DNA of 64,000 bases from Rhabdornis inornatus (Eukaryota > Chordata > Aves > Passeriformes > Rhabdornithidae), in assembly GCA_013397075.1 (NCBI GenBank), contig VWZS01000858.1:62001-126000 (forward strand). Reading direction: 5' to 3'. A program made the translations under genes and the position numbers. The stretch's first letter is position 1; the number at the start of each line of letters is the position of its first letter. Shown here piece after piece: positions 25,001 to 39,300 of this stretch. Under the pieces are notes generated by a model, which searched no databases, had not been told where the DNA came from, and worked only from the letters and a program-made list of their open reading frames with translations.

Positions 25001-26010
25001 CTAACCTGCAGAAGATGTTGTCTCTGTGCTACTGTATCACCTAACACTTTTTTTAATCATAAGAGAATATAGTCTTATATTAGGACTGTTTCATTTGCTG
25101 AGGATGAGATGACTTATAAAGCCACAAACCAAGTCCCTAGCAGCAGAAATAGCACCAATAACTGAAGCTGTAGGAAAGTGATATGGGAGTAGAACTGACC
25201 AGTTCACAGTATTTGACTGGAGGCAACTCAGCTAAAAATGAAATTATTTTTGATATATTGAAATGCAAGTCTTTAGGAAAACAAAATGAGGCTACAGTGA
25301 TAACAAAATCATGATGCTAAGAGTCAGAGTTCATGTTTTATCATGGATAATGAAGTGTATATGTCTCATAGCCTCTCATTTTACCCTTGTCTCTCTGAAG
25401 ATATCTGATCGCTGGAGTCATTGTAGGAAATCAATCTGTACACTACTAAATGCCACTATTGGTATTATCTCTATGAAGTATCCCCACAAGGCTGCTAAAT
25501 TTAAGTCCATTTCTGTTAACCAAATTAGAGGGAGCATAACTACTAAGCACTGAAAAAATACTTTAATACCTGTTTCTTCCGCTTCAGTAGCCTGTTTCTT
25601 CCACTTACCCCAAAAGCAAGCCTTTCATGTCTGGTCTCTACTAACTGTTTAGGTGCTACTAATGTAAAAGTACTTTTACTCTGTGCTTTCTAACGTTAGT
25701 TTGTGGAAATACTGCCTTTTAGTCATCTTAATCTGGGAAAGATATAGTGTGAGGGAGTTGTTTGGCAGGATTATCTTAATGTCCTTTAGATAGACCCTTT
25801 ATACAATAAATGAACTAAGACATCACTGCCAGAATACATCAAACAGTCCTGCTCTGAAATCCCATTTTGCCAGCTGAATAATTGGCCTAAAAAATATCTT
25901 CCAGAGATTTACACTGTAATCTTCATAAAATGAGCCTTCACTTATGCTATGGGAGGCAGCAGGGAGGACAATGAGGCTTGCTACATGTACTATGCTCAGT
26001 ATAAGGCTAT

Positions 26011-26035
26011 TACTGATATTAAATCAATATCAGTA
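26011..26035. repeat. Perfect inverted repeat, 10-bp arms, 5-base loop
   Basis: TACTGATATT at 26011-26020 and AATATCAGTA at 26026-26035 around AAATC. It could form a short hairpin. No gene context suggests a role. Confidence 0.8.
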
Positions 26036-29000
26036 TTAAGTCAAACTTTGTCAGCAGACTGCGACTAAAAAAAATAAACCTGCTGTGACTTCAGATGTAG
26101 TCTCTCTTGGGATTCTTATGGTGTTATATCAGCAAACAAAAGAAAAAAAGAGGAAAAGACCTGTAGACCTAAAGCAAACCTTGCAGAAGATAAATAGAAT
26201 TTTGAATAAATAAGCATTCTACATCTGCTTGCATATAAAAATTGAAGTTATGGTTGTGGTATTCATTTAAAGTCCTGAGCTGTCCTGATAAATTCTCTGT
26301 TTGAATCTCCCAGTTTTAGAGTTCACTGTTCTTTTACTGGAAAATGAATGTAAAACATTGGTTATATTATTCTTGAAAGCAACTATTTTAAATTGTACAG
26401 ATTGTCTATTACCTGAAACAACCTCAATTTCCAACTTAAAATTTTGTAATGAAATTTTCTTATGTTAACTTCCTAACTTGAAGCTAGCTGCTGTTGAATG
26501 ATAAGTCTACAGAAGTTTGTACTGTGTAATTGGACTAGACACAAAGTTTACGAAAAGAAAGATTTATTTGGATCCAGATTTGGATTACATTTCTTAGCTG
26601 AGCCTTTTGTTTGCTGCAATTGACGAAATCTTCTCTGTCTTATTTCGCTAAGCACTGTGACCCTTATGTAATAATCGTACTCTCAATTGTCCTATATAAA
26701 TTGAAAGTATTACAGAAGAATGGAAGATTCAACATCTAGTCTGAAAGAAATTAGCTAAAGCAGCCATTCAGTTAGAGAAACAAAAAGTTGGTTGAGATTA
26801 GGTCATTGAAATGCTAACAACACTTATTCAACAGGGAAATCTTATTCAAACTGCAGCAGACATGTGATAGCCTTTGGGAAGAAATTGGGGAGCATTAAGG
26901 AGAAATTTCTAATGATGTATTCACAGAAACCATATGAAGCTTTCAAAATAACCCTTTGATCTGAGAAAAGACTACATGATCTGCTAATAGTAATTGGAAA
27001 AGACCCATTTTTGGCCTGAAGGGCAAGAAGTTTAATTAACAGTGTAGAATGATGTTGGATTAAAAGTCTAATATTAATGAGAAATTTTAATATTCCTAAG
27101 TATCACAAGAACATAAACAGAAGCAAGAGTCAAGAAAGATGACTGGAAAATTCTACATATGATGGCTTGTACAGGAACAGACCTGAACTCAGGATTTTAA
27201 TGCTGGATAACCATTACCTTTTAGTCACAGAATGAGTCCTCAACTAGCTGTTGTGTTGTTCTTGCTTGAGGGATGTACTGATGCAATACAAAGTTGCTGG
27301 TGGGATTTATAATTTAGAAATTATATATTGGTATTGACCACTTACAAGGACAAGATATTTTCTTATTGAAGTAATGATTTTTTTCAAGGCTTTTTCTGAG
27401 CTAGCTGTACACGTATTGCAAATCAGCAACTAAAGGGGCAAACAATACTAAACAATATTTCTACTAACTTTCACTAAGTGAATTTGATTTATGGGAGACA
27501 TTTTGAACCTGAAAGTGAGACAGAGCATCCAGTACAGGACAGGTTATTGAAGAGAGAATCTGACATTAATCTTTTAAAAAGGAAGATTTTTCTTTCACTA
27601 AAGAAAAATATTTCATTCCATGTCTAATACATCCCCATGGGGTTTATTACTTTGGCATGTTTTATGCCCTGTGTTGTTACTCCTGCACTCGTTCACGTTG
27701 GACAAACCTCAGAACCAACATGGACAATGTCTGTGCCAAAATTAATGTTCTGGAAAGGTCACACCAATGACTAGATGACTCTTTCCAACAAAAGAATACA
27801 GCAAGAGGGGAATAACACTGCAAATCCATTCATATACTACTGAAGACAGTTGATTTAACAGTTTGATGTAACTTAGACTAGAAAGGACAGCTCATCAATT
27901 GCTGCACAACTTGAGGAGGCTGGACTCCATTAAAAAAGTATCTACACATTAGTCTCACTTATTTGAGAGAACTTCAAGTCTTCAAATAACTTCCACCAAA
28001 AACTGTCACCAAGTGACAATAGTAAGTCCATGTTATGCATGTAAAAACAATTATAAAAAAAAGAATTCAGAGAAGATTAAAACCTGCAGTCAATTTGAGA
28101 TGCCTTTCTGATAAAATTGAGTCAAAGTGGTCTTTGAGAGTCACTGCCATTTCTACTTATTTGGTTTGCAGTGAGAAAACACAAGTCAGATGACAGTAGT
28201 TCCCGGATTTACTACCACCATTTATAGACATATTTGTTGCTTTACTTGATCTTGACTCAGCAGGAAATTGTTTATCATATAACACTGTTCACTAGCACTT
28301 AAGTCCAGCTTGGAGCCTAACTGGAATGTGTAAATGCTGAACGGGATGTTTTTGGATTTTTTTAAAAGCTTCCAAGCATAGCATGTAAAGAAGAGTAGCA
28401 CTTGTTTTGGTAGGCAAACCTTTTCAAACCAATCACTTTACACATAAACCTGTGTTTTAGATATAAAGTGTTATTATTTCAGAATCATCTCTCAGACTGT
28501 TTGCGCAAAGTATCAGTACTACATTTGGGGGCTAATGATAGGGAAACATCTATTTATTTGGCAGTCAGAACATTTCCTGATGGTCCATATGATGTTTATT
28601 ATAAATTAAGTCCCCTTTTAAGATCTCAGGTTGGTTCAGTCTTAGTTTATGGGATGATAGCTCAGTGAATCTACAGAATAATTTTTTATTCTTCACTTAT
28701 CTGTCAAAATAAATTTCATAATTGCTATAACTTTAGCAAGCAGGATTAATAGCTAATCCTCCATTTACATTTTTCCACAATGATAAAGTAGATTTGCACT
28801 CACATTTGAGTGTTTTTACTTAAGTGATTTAAACTATTTAATATTAGTCATCCTATCATTTCTTTTTGGAGACATCTAAGTAATTTGAGGTTATGCACCT
28901 TAGAGAAATGGGCTTTTAGCATTTGCAAATTGGTTTTTTTTGGCATATGCAGTTAGTAAAAGACGGTATAGGGAGAAGAGTCATAAATGATGGGATATGA

Positions 29001-32000
29001 TGTGAACAGAAGTGATGCAGTTAACGAGCAGTCCCTCTGAGTTGGGGAATAACATCCCTTCCACATGGACTAACAGTTTCTCTAACATGTGAAAGTTGCT
29101 GCCCACTGACTGAAATGCACAGTAGAGTAGCATGGATTACTTTCCAAAGTATAGGATTTTCTATTCACTAGATTTGAGAACCCAATTAACAAGCAAGTTC
29201 TCTCCTACTTTACCCAGGACTCCATGTCGTACCAATCTTGTGGTCAAATGCTTGACTAGGAGCATCAACATAAATACCAAAGTTACCTGGCACTAAGTAC
29301 GGATATTTTGGACATGGTTTTCAAGTGCTTTTCCTCCACAATCAAAATCACTGGGAAACTTGGATGTCATGATACATAAGATAGTCTTTCTATGGAGACA
29401 GATGCAAACAGGCAGCAAATTTTAACTTTGAAATATGTTACTTCTCTTAACTCTTATTTCTTTATAAACTTTCCATTTGCTTTTTTTTTAAGGCTTTCCT
29501 ATGACAGCATCTCTGGACTACAAAATTTTTGTGGAAATAGAAAATGTTTCCTTTATTCCAACTCTCAGTGGAAAATGCTCAAAGTGCAGAACATATCAAT
29601 TGCCAATCTAACTTGATGAAAATAGGGAAGCTGATTTACCTCATGTCAAAAGTTGTTCATTGTTACTCATTTGGAATGTGAGTACAGTCACCTTAATCCA
29701 CTAATATGAATAGTATTGTAATGAAAGCAGAAGACACAGTTACAGGGCCACCTGCTATGGGAGTGCAAAACAAAAAACTTTCCTGTTCTTCTAAACAATT
29801 TTCCTTCTAAAACAAATGAGCAGATAAGCAAACAGAAATTCATATCTGAAGCCATGCTTTTTTGTCGGTCTTTTATGTTGACAGTTGTTTCACAGTTTTT
29901 TTGGCTTCAATGAAGGAATTGTGGTGTTAATTAGCAGCTCTTTGAAGCAATTTCTTCTAAACGTCTTTACTTCTTAAATGTTTTCACTAGAACACATGAT
30001 CTGTAACCCTAATGGCAGGTTTTCTGCAATTCCTATCAGAAATGCTACTTGGTAATCCAGTTTAGTAGCTATGCAGTGCCTGACTGGATTTCAACACAGA
30101 TGGAAACAATTGTTTTGTTTCTACAGGTGTGAAATTCCCATTCTCCTCAAGAGTATTGAGAGAGGCTATGCTGACCTCTACGTCAGTAGCATAAATCAGC
30201 TATCATGTGAAAACCTACTTCTGAGCACAGGCATGATCTTTTGGAAATATTTGGAGGTTTAAACTTGAGCTCAGGCAATAGCCAACACACCTTGTGCAGT
30301 GCACATATACTGATAACAGCCCAAAGCCTTCTGTTATTTAAACAGAATATTATATCACTTGTTTATGCCTTATATCACTTCTTTATTTAAAGAAACCCAG
30401 TAAACCAATGTCTTCAAATCCTTCACAGGTCTTGTCTCCAAATCTTTTATAGATCTTCTATAAACTCTAGATGCATTTACACTGGCTCTGACAATGCCAG
30501 ATTTAATGTGCCTTCAATTCTCTGTTTATGGCTGGTTCCCTGGAACTTTGTATTTTACAGGTCCATTTTTAGGCTTGATTAGTATTTTATGAGCCAACTG
30601 TTCATTTTGATAATAAAAACTCTGCATTCTGGTGTTACTGGACACAACCATCACGCCCACCGTGTTAAATAGTGGAGGACCTGAAGAGGAAGGCAGGCAG
30701 GGGCAGCAGTTTTAAGCCTTCTAGGTGTTGTAAAGTGCACAAAAACATTTTTTATCGTCTGTTGCCGTAGGAAAAACAAATACTATTCAGTGCTCATCCA
30801 AACAAAGATAAGTTAATTAAGAGAATCACAAAGTTAATCATTGGATTACCAAAGGGTAAAATATAGTAGAGATGCATATTAACTGTACACAGCTCAACAC
30901 ATGATTAAGTTGAGCTTAATCCTTTGTCAGTCAGGTTTTAATCATTTACATTATCTTTCATTTTTTCTATGACCTAACAAATTCATTATTCTGTTTAAAA
31001 TAGTAATATTAATAAATGCTTAATTTGCTCAATAAAGTTGGGGTTTCAAAATGATTGACTTTCACTGTAAATACTTTGAGAATTCAGGTGCAGAGAAAAT
31101 GGATTAAAAATAAAATGTTAAATATCACTGGCATGGTTACATGGAGACTTTGGTGAGGTGGAATGCTCAAAGCAATTAGAAAACAGTAACTGTTTTTGTT
31201 CAAGTAACTGAAACATGCTGTCTTTCATTTGTCACATAAACATATCTGTTGTACTAGAGGATTATGGAATTGTTTTACAGCAGCACACAAAAAATACTCA
31301 AGAAGGTGTCACCTAAAGCAGTACAAACACCTTCCTCATAATACATTTCTATGAAAATACCTTGGCAGAGTTTAAATCAGTTTGCCTCAGTAGCTAATTG
31401 TGAGCCACCAAGTTATATTGGTGAAGGTTTGCTAATGCACGTATTCCCACTTCTTTTAAATTAATTTCTTGATGAGGCAGTCCAAATTCATGCATTCTGC
31501 AAGGGGTTTTCTGTGTCCATTTATATCTTCTGATTCTATACGAGAATGACAGAAAATGACAAGGAACAAGTAGGATAAAAATGAGGAGTTACTCATGGCT
31601 GAGGATTTCAAGTATAAAATAAAACGTCTGGTTGTGGTAGAATTTCAGTAGTTCTGATGAATCTCATTTGTAGTTCTGTTTTTCTCCCCAGTGAACAATG
31701 AACAGCCTTAGGAAACTGAAAAGCTTTATCTTTTCTGTTTCTTATCACTGGGACTACCACAAGCACCAGTTGAAAGTCTCCTACCTATAACTGGCTCCTT
31801 TCTCTCAATGTGAAAATGGTGATAGCATGGTAGCAGACCAGTTGCTTGAACCAGGTCCCCCTCTCCTTTCCCCAAAACAATCCTTAAGCATGGAGCAAGT
31901 TGAAAAAGGACAAGTTTTATGCCAGTCCTGAGCTTTCTACATAAACAAAGTAAAATGTCACTAAGCACCAGTAAATACCAGACTTTAGTTGGGGCTGGAG

Positions 32001-33180
32001 TAAAGCCCCATAAAAGATATCCGATAAATCTTTGCAAAAGACTTATTTTATATCATAAATGCACCAAATAGACTTGTAAACCATAGTAAGGAAAATATAT
32101 GTGCTGTGCAGCACAGTGGTGGTCTCTTGGTGTGAGTTTGTTTCAGGCATATGAACAAAGCAATATACAAGTGCGAGGCAGAGGGTGGTTATTTGCGTTG
32201 TCTATGTCAGTTGAGAATAAAGGATGAGATAAAATCTTAATAATAGAAGAATGGCAGGTTATTTCTTATTTGGTTAAAAAAAAATTGGCTTTGTTCTCTG
32301 CACAGGCATGTGTTGGAATCCAACTCCATTGATAATTCAAAATGGGTTCTGAAGTTTTCCCATGTGGGCAGTGTCTTGTATCAAAGGGGTTTTGCAAGTA
32401 ATTTGGTATGATTCAACCAAGTTAATGGTCTCTGCTCTTCTGAGGCACAACAAAACTTTAGCAAATTTCTCCAGAGAACCTGGATATTTTGCTAGTTCTG
32501 AGAAAGTGTATTGATTGAGGCCGTTTAGGAAATGGTGCTGTCAGTTCAAGAATCAGAGAGGGAGGGAATGGCTAAAACTGCAACCTTATCATTTTATCAT
32601 TTCCATGTATGGAGCAGATTTCAAGAGTCCAGGGTTGCCTAAGGACAGATTTGGGCTTAGCACAGACTCATACAACATTCTTTATACTAAAACACTTATT
32701 TTTATTGTCAACCAAGTGATCAGCTAAAGAAGGGATGCTGTTTCTCCTTCATTTCTCCCATTTTTAACTTGTACACTGATTCAACTTCCAGATGCAACTG
32801 AGCTTTGTCCTAGTCTAGGTTTTGGCTGCCCTTTACTGCCCAGGACAATTTTTGCAGAGGATTGTAGCCTCTGCACTCTCCATCAACATGGAAGCCTACA
32901 GCTGAATGATGTTTCTTCATCTGGTTGCACAGAATCCTTGCTACCTGAAAGCCTCAAGCCAAGTCCCAGGCATACCTTTCTGTTTTTGGTCAATAGTGTT
33001 ATTATAAAGGGCATTTTCCATATGGAAAACTGAAAATAATTGAAGATTAGATTTCCCATAAGCCTGTTTTCTCCATTGAACTCCACTGTGCTCAGTTTGT
33101 CCACTGTTTCTGCATAAAAATAATGGTCTTCATATCTATTCATAGTTCTGTTTATTCATGAAATTATTCTGCGTTTATTT

Positions 33181-33388
33181 CTTGTTTTTTGGTTTTTTTA
33201 GGGATTTTTTTTTTTTTAACTTGGTTTGGTTCTTTAGATTTTTTTTTTTTTTTTGGTTGGGATGTGGGGTTTTTGTTTGATTGGTTTTTGGGGTTTTTGT
33301 TTGGGTTTTGTTTGTTTGTTTGTTTGTTTTTGTTTGTTTGTTTGGGGTTTTTTGTTTGATTTGGGTTTTTGTATGTGTTTGTATGTTA
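33181..33388. repeat. T/G-rich low-complexity block with (TTTG)n core
   Basis: About 200 bp made almost wholly of T and G on the + strand, with T runs of 9-14, several GGGG/GGG tracts and a (TTTG)n array at about 33307-33343. The open frames across it (33175-33426 - and 33281-33565 +) are low-complexity artefacts rich in Lys/Thr/Gln or Phe/Val/Cys. G tracts are separated by long loops, so stable G-quadruplex formation is doubtful. Confidence 0.9.
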
Positions 33389-36300
33389 GTTATTAGCTGT
33401 TGGAAGAACATTCCAAGACAAAGCATACCAATACTTGTGTTTGTATCAGAATTGAAAGGTACTGCTGTAATGAATAATAGTGAAGTTTTGGTACAACTTC
33501 AGAAACTGAGAGCTTCTTTAGGAAAAATAAGACAAAATGAGGAGGTAAACACATTTCTGTTGTAGGTTATCCTATAAAATTTTTATTTCATTACATTAAC
33601 AAGGAAGCTACAAGAAATTTTTAAATTTGTTTTCAAGTGCCAGTGTAAATTCATGAAAATTCTTGAAAACACTTTATAGGGAGTTGGGGAAGTACTACAG
33701 GCAAATTTTGAATAGGAACAGATAGCATTCTTTATTTGATATGTTGGGATTTTGGGGGAAAACACCTCTTTTGCCAACTGGCATCTTTTTGAGTCCCTCA
33801 CGCATATACATTTCATACACACATAGAAATAGTTGTGTATTTATTATATTATGATTTGCCTGGTCTAGTTAACCAGCTATCAGCAGGCTCAATATAAGAA
33901 CATGTTTCCTTGGGAGATGTTGAAGGAACAATAACATTGGAGTTACTTAGTGTTTCTTCTAATATGAAACTTGACAGATCTCTTATCAGGTAGTTATTAT
34001 AGGAATACTATATTATTATTTTCTATTTTAATTGTGGAAGTATAGTAGTAAGCACTATGACTATCCAGAAGAACCTGTTATAAGGATGTTCCCCTGCACA
34101 ACTCTTGAAGTCCACTGCCCTTTCTTGGCTGGTAGTCATTTTTCCTAGTACTGCTCTGCAAATACAGCAGCAGTCCAGCAGGAAAAGGTGGGAGACACTT
34201 CAGAGAGCTGGTTTCAGGCCACTGGACAGGAAACCAATATTGTCACCAAGACCAGGAGGCCACCTGTTGGGTGTGGTGGACATGCACGTTCAGAGCATTA
34301 AATTCTCACATGCAAAATCTTTTTCCCTTTTGACCAATTAATTGGCTACAGGTATGGCAAGGACAGCATAAGAAAAATCACCATTCTATTCCTTGTATGT
34401 GGAATAATTGGTATTATCCTGGCAGTGTAATGATCTTGAGATATGTTTTCTCCCTTTCATAACTCTTCTACATGAAAAGTGAGTACAAAGACATTTTGAA
34501 CATAGGACTGAATTGTATGAGAGTTTGAAAGGACATAATTTTCTTAAAGGTTTGACTGCAGGATTTTAAAGTCTTCTTTTATACCACCTTGCTAATTTTA
34601 TTCTTCCCTCACTGAGCTAAGGTAAGTATAGATGAGATGCTTGTGATCACTTTTGTGACTTTTTTCTTCCTCAAGCAAACTGCCAGATTCAGAAAGAACC
34701 AAGATTCTTCAAACTTTTAAGAAAACAAAGAATGTCACAACACCAAATGCTAGTGTTTCCTCTCACAGCTTTCACAGACATCAGCAGGCTCACAACACAA
34801 AAAAAATTTTCCCATAGATCACCTTAGCTTTAAGCAGATTCCTAGGATTTTGATAATTTTTGGATTTCTAACCATATTCCTGCAAGCACAGAGGACTGCC
34901 TAAGTACTATTTTTCAAAACCAAGGTAGCAGATTCTATTTGATTTTCTGTAGGCAGTAAATCAGATAATCCGAGGCCTCAGAAGACTTCTGTTGCTAGTG
35001 TATCTCCTCTAATATATGTACTGCTCCTAAAAGAAAAGAGTTTGATCTTTCTCTTATTTTACTTTACTTCATCTCATGTTTCTCTACTTGCTCAAGAACA
35101 GCCAAAAGGTGAAAGCTTTCCTTTGTTCTGTTATGTCTTTCAGTATCTCCTGCTGTATTCAGAAGGAATTCTTCAAAGATACCTTTGAAAATCTTCAAAA
35201 ATACTGACCATCACAGTTGTTTTGTACTTATGACTAGTTAAAAACCCAGTAAAGGATGGGTTTCAGCTCCTGGCAAGCTTGCAAAACATGCCAAGGATCA
35301 AGTTAGTCAAAGACAATATGGATCTTGCCATTTGAGAAATAAAGATTCTCAGACTGTGAGACGTTTATTCTTAAAGGCCTGCAAACTGCTTCAGAATATG
35401 CGCAAGAAATGCAAACCTCTCCTGAGCAGATGAATGGATGATCTACAGGAGCCTGTAGATAAAATAAAATGGAACTCTAATTCTCTTATTGTTCAAGAGT
35501 TTTTCCCTGTGATTATTTCATCTAGTAACTATTTCCGAAAATAGCTGAGTGCAATATGTTGAGGAAATATTAGTGCCATACATTCCAGTGACAAAATTCC
35601 TGCACATTTCTGGACTACATTCTCGTATTTTACTGTCAGCATTTTGTAAGGTCATGTCAAATTCCCTGTTCAGGTGAATGTTTGGCCTCTGCCTTGCTGT
35701 TTTTCCAGTGAGTCTAACTTACTGCTTTTTTAAACAAAGCTGGTTTACTCATGATTAACTATCTAATATGTTGCGGGTTCTGAGATCACAGGACTGTTAT
35801 TAGGAAACCAGAAAAATTTGCTCAGGCATGACTTGGCTGAGTGAATAGGAAATATTGCTTTTAACTTTTAAAGTCTTAAAATATTTTTTAAAAATAAAAT
35901 TTATTGTCATGATCGTTACAACTTAAATGTTTTATGAGAAAAGTTTTTGAAGCTAAACATGCAAGCTAAGAATCAGTTTTCCTTATATACAAGAAACAGA
36001 TTTGAATACTAATAAAACATGCTGCAAGCATTTTTATACAGGCAATTCTACCTTGTTTTGCTAAAATACATTCATAATGTTCCAGATGGAATATCTAGTT
36101 GTCATTGCCTAACTTAAAATCTCATATGGACTCTACAATGAATTAATAAAAATAATTAAAATGTTTAACTCCAAAAAGCAGCATTTTATAAATGAAAGGA
36201 GGAAATGGTACTTGTAAAATTATTTGGAAACATTTTCAAAATGCATATAAATTTTCAAAGATCATTGCACGTTGATGTTTATAATAGGTCATTTATTTTA

Positions 36301-39300
36301 TGTCAATATATGTTGCATTCCCAAATTTTTGCTTCTTCCCTAGCAAAAGTCCCCTTACTCTAAGGAAAAAAAGAACCTAAGAAATCCTGAAGAAAGAAGC
36401 ATATGGGGGGAAAAAGCCTCATGATGCTCTCAATCTAGATTCTCAGTTATACTGTGAAGTGAGAAAACAGTACAAGTTTTAAATGGAATGGATTGAGGTA
36501 ATTCACTGAAAGGTACCTACCAGCATCTAGGACAATAACATTTAAAAACATTTAAATAAATAAAACAAAGAAGACATTTTCTAAGAAAAACCCCAAACCC
36601 AAAACACACAACAATGCCAAATTAAAAAACCTCACATTTGTCATACCTTGTTCTGGTGAGAATTTAAATAGACGTTTCTCATGAGTACAGACTACTAGAT
36701 GTTGAGCCATACGTCTTTATCCTATAGTCTTTAGTTGAGGAAACAGAATTTCTTCTTGGGACTTGAATTTCTAAGAAGCTGTGAAGCAATTAACAAAAAG
36801 CCAATGGAAACAATATAATTAGCTATTCATAAATAGGACAAAGAGGAGAAAGAGACAGCAACTCGAGTTTTTCATATGGGAAAGACTTGGACCTGATGGC
36901 AGACTTGATGCAGAAGACTTCTGTGTATTTTTAACTCACATTTTAGATTTGGAAATGATGGAAGATATTTTATATTTTGTTCTGTAAGTGTTGAGTATAG
37001 TAGTTAAATATATAAAATTGCCTTAGATCATATGAGGGCTTAGTTGAAACAGCAGGAAAATTGGAAATGGACAGGACAGTGTAGCACTAGAATAAATTTG
37101 AAGATTATGTTATGATGTAAGGACAAACTAGCTGCGGTAACCTCTCTTGGTTTGAGGAGTGGGTTGCAATATCTCTGGCTGTTTCCTGTAATCAGAGAAA
37201 ATTGTGGGGAATACCATCGAGGCAGTTGCCTACATCAGCGTTGTGGTGGTTCTGCCTTACCCAGAGAACGGCACCTGCCCTGAGACAGCTCCAGAGTTGT
37301 ACTTTCATTCTGCGTCTCTCACCCTGTCCTAGACAGTGTTAATATGTTAAATCTATGTATCTGTCTTGAAGATTGTTAGTTATTTCAGTGTATATCTCAA
37401 CAGAAATCACTCATTGGAGAATAATTGATACACTGCTGTGTAAAGCTATCTGGTATTTGAGCACAAGTTTCCTAAGAGAAGTATCTGTCTAAAGAAGAAT
37501 CTGTATGGAATCTTCAAACTGAGAAATCAAAATCAGAGGATGACTGATATATGTTTTGTGCTAAAAACACACTATTGATAGTGCTACTGCTTTTTCTAAC
37601 AGCACTCATGCTAAGCCTTAGGCATTTTCAAGACCAAAGCTATTTCATTTATCTTGTGGAAGAAGTAATTTGCATATTGGTAAAGGCAAAGAAGGGTTGA
37701 GTAATCTAAGAAAAGAGTCATTATAACGTAGATATTTCATCTAATGAATTTGCTAGACTACATGCTAACTTTTACCAATTTTTCTTTTGGTGGATGGGTT
37801 TCTTATATGTGGAATAAACACAGTCGTCTTATACTGTCTTAAACTACAATTTAAAAAACACCTGAGGATTCCTTTTACAAATGTCTGAAATACTCAGGTA
37901 TTGTACAAAAGATCAGTTCATTACTTCTTGTAAAAACAATATAAATGGAAATCAAGTACTTTTCAGAATCTCTAAAACTAAAAGTTCAACTAATAAAAGA
38001 CACATATAGAAAACTTCTCAAGTTCACTAAAAATTCATAAGGATGCCTCCTAGTTTTTAAGCCTTGCTTAAATTAAAATTATTGATCTTATCCTACTTTT
38101 TGAAAATAAAATAAGGAAAGGGATGTTATATTTTTAACTTTGTTTTCCAGATCTTTCAGGCCCTTAAAATAGATCAAAACCAAACTTGTGATTCTAAGGA
38201 AAGGTAGAGTCTAAAAGTGATAAAACTGGTATATTACAAAAATTTCAGAGAACAAAAAAAAAAAAAAGGAGCATACAGTTTAGATCATCTTTTTGATTGC
38301 TGTTTGGAACCAGGCTTGGAAAAACTCCAGTGATTCAAAGCACTACATTAGCACTTTCTGTGTATATACATGTTCTTGTTGTAGCACAACCACAGAGCCT
38401 TGAAAGGGACTGGACAAACAGGTTTTTACCAGCCCTCTGATGACAAAGTGCTTGTTAGCTACCTCTGAGACTCAGTATGCCAGAGGGAGCAGCATTTGGA
38501 GCCTTAATCAGGCAAATCGTGGCTGTTTCAAGGTGGGTTTATCACTATTAAAAAAAAAAAGGAAGTTAAGATCTAGGATTTTTATGCTTATCTAGCATAA
38601 AGCTTGTTATGAAAGGGAATATGTAGCAAAACTGATACTGTCCTGTGTCTTCATGTTATCAATAATTATGAAAGATGCTTGCAATCTTCACATTCAAAAC
38701 ATTGTGCAATTGCAGGTTCTTAGTTTTGCTCCATTTTAAGTTAACAGCAAAGGTCCAGCTATCTTTGAAGTGACTGGTTTAGGACACTTCAACTACTCTC
38801 ATAGAGCAGCAGCAAATGAATATGTTTGTATTCCCTGTTTTCAAACATATTAATATTCTGGTTTATGGCCATAGCCTGGCTCAGTATCAGCCTTGAATCT
38901 GAACTCTGGAGACTGTAATTCCTCATCATGTCCTCAGGCCATTTGATCTAGACCTTGACATCCTCCTCTCCATAAAAAGGTGAGAAAAGAAATTAGTTTT
39001 AACATGAAATTGATTTCCTGAAATTCTATGAGACTGTTTCTCCTCATGATACTTTGCTAACAAGGTAATGATCCCATTTATTTTTTAATCAATAGACAGC
39101 AAGGGACCCCACTGACTTACCTCTCAAGCTTTAAAAACATCTATAATTTTCACCTTGAGGATGTCTTATAAAATTGGAACATGCAGTCATTTTTATTCTC
39201 TTCTGCTGAAGAGCAGATACTTGTAGGTACAAAGGAGTTATCTATTCACCACGTATTGGGAGGCTCAAAGATAGAACAGTTCAATGTATTTTTGCTGTGT

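Larger units (their letters stand above)
16933..33180 (+). other. CNTNAP2: CNTNAP2 intron 3 segment, 16 kb without a recognised gene or transposon
   Basis: Long AT-rich intron. Frames are all 80 codons or fewer, apart from a 103-codon one at 31726-32037 (-) and an 86-codon one at 32883-33143 (-); none shows a domain or splice context I recognise. It holds several short structured motifs: paired TTAATTAATTAA 12-mers at 17699-17737, and inverted repeats at 19667-19687, 22043-22062, 21070-21087 and 26011-26035. There is a 16-bp near-tandem at 25569-25606 and a 20-bp-period duplication at 30351-30380. Old, diverged repeats could be present that I cannot see by eye. Confidence 0.55.

Noticed and set aside
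28468..28668. 66-codon + frame without low-complexity bias
   Set aside because: No recognised domain, no splice-site pair fitting CNTNAP2 phase, and length within chance expectation for this much sequence.
33175..33565. Lys/Thr/Gln-rich and Phe/Val-rich frames
   Set aside because: Direct translation of the T/G low-complexity block.
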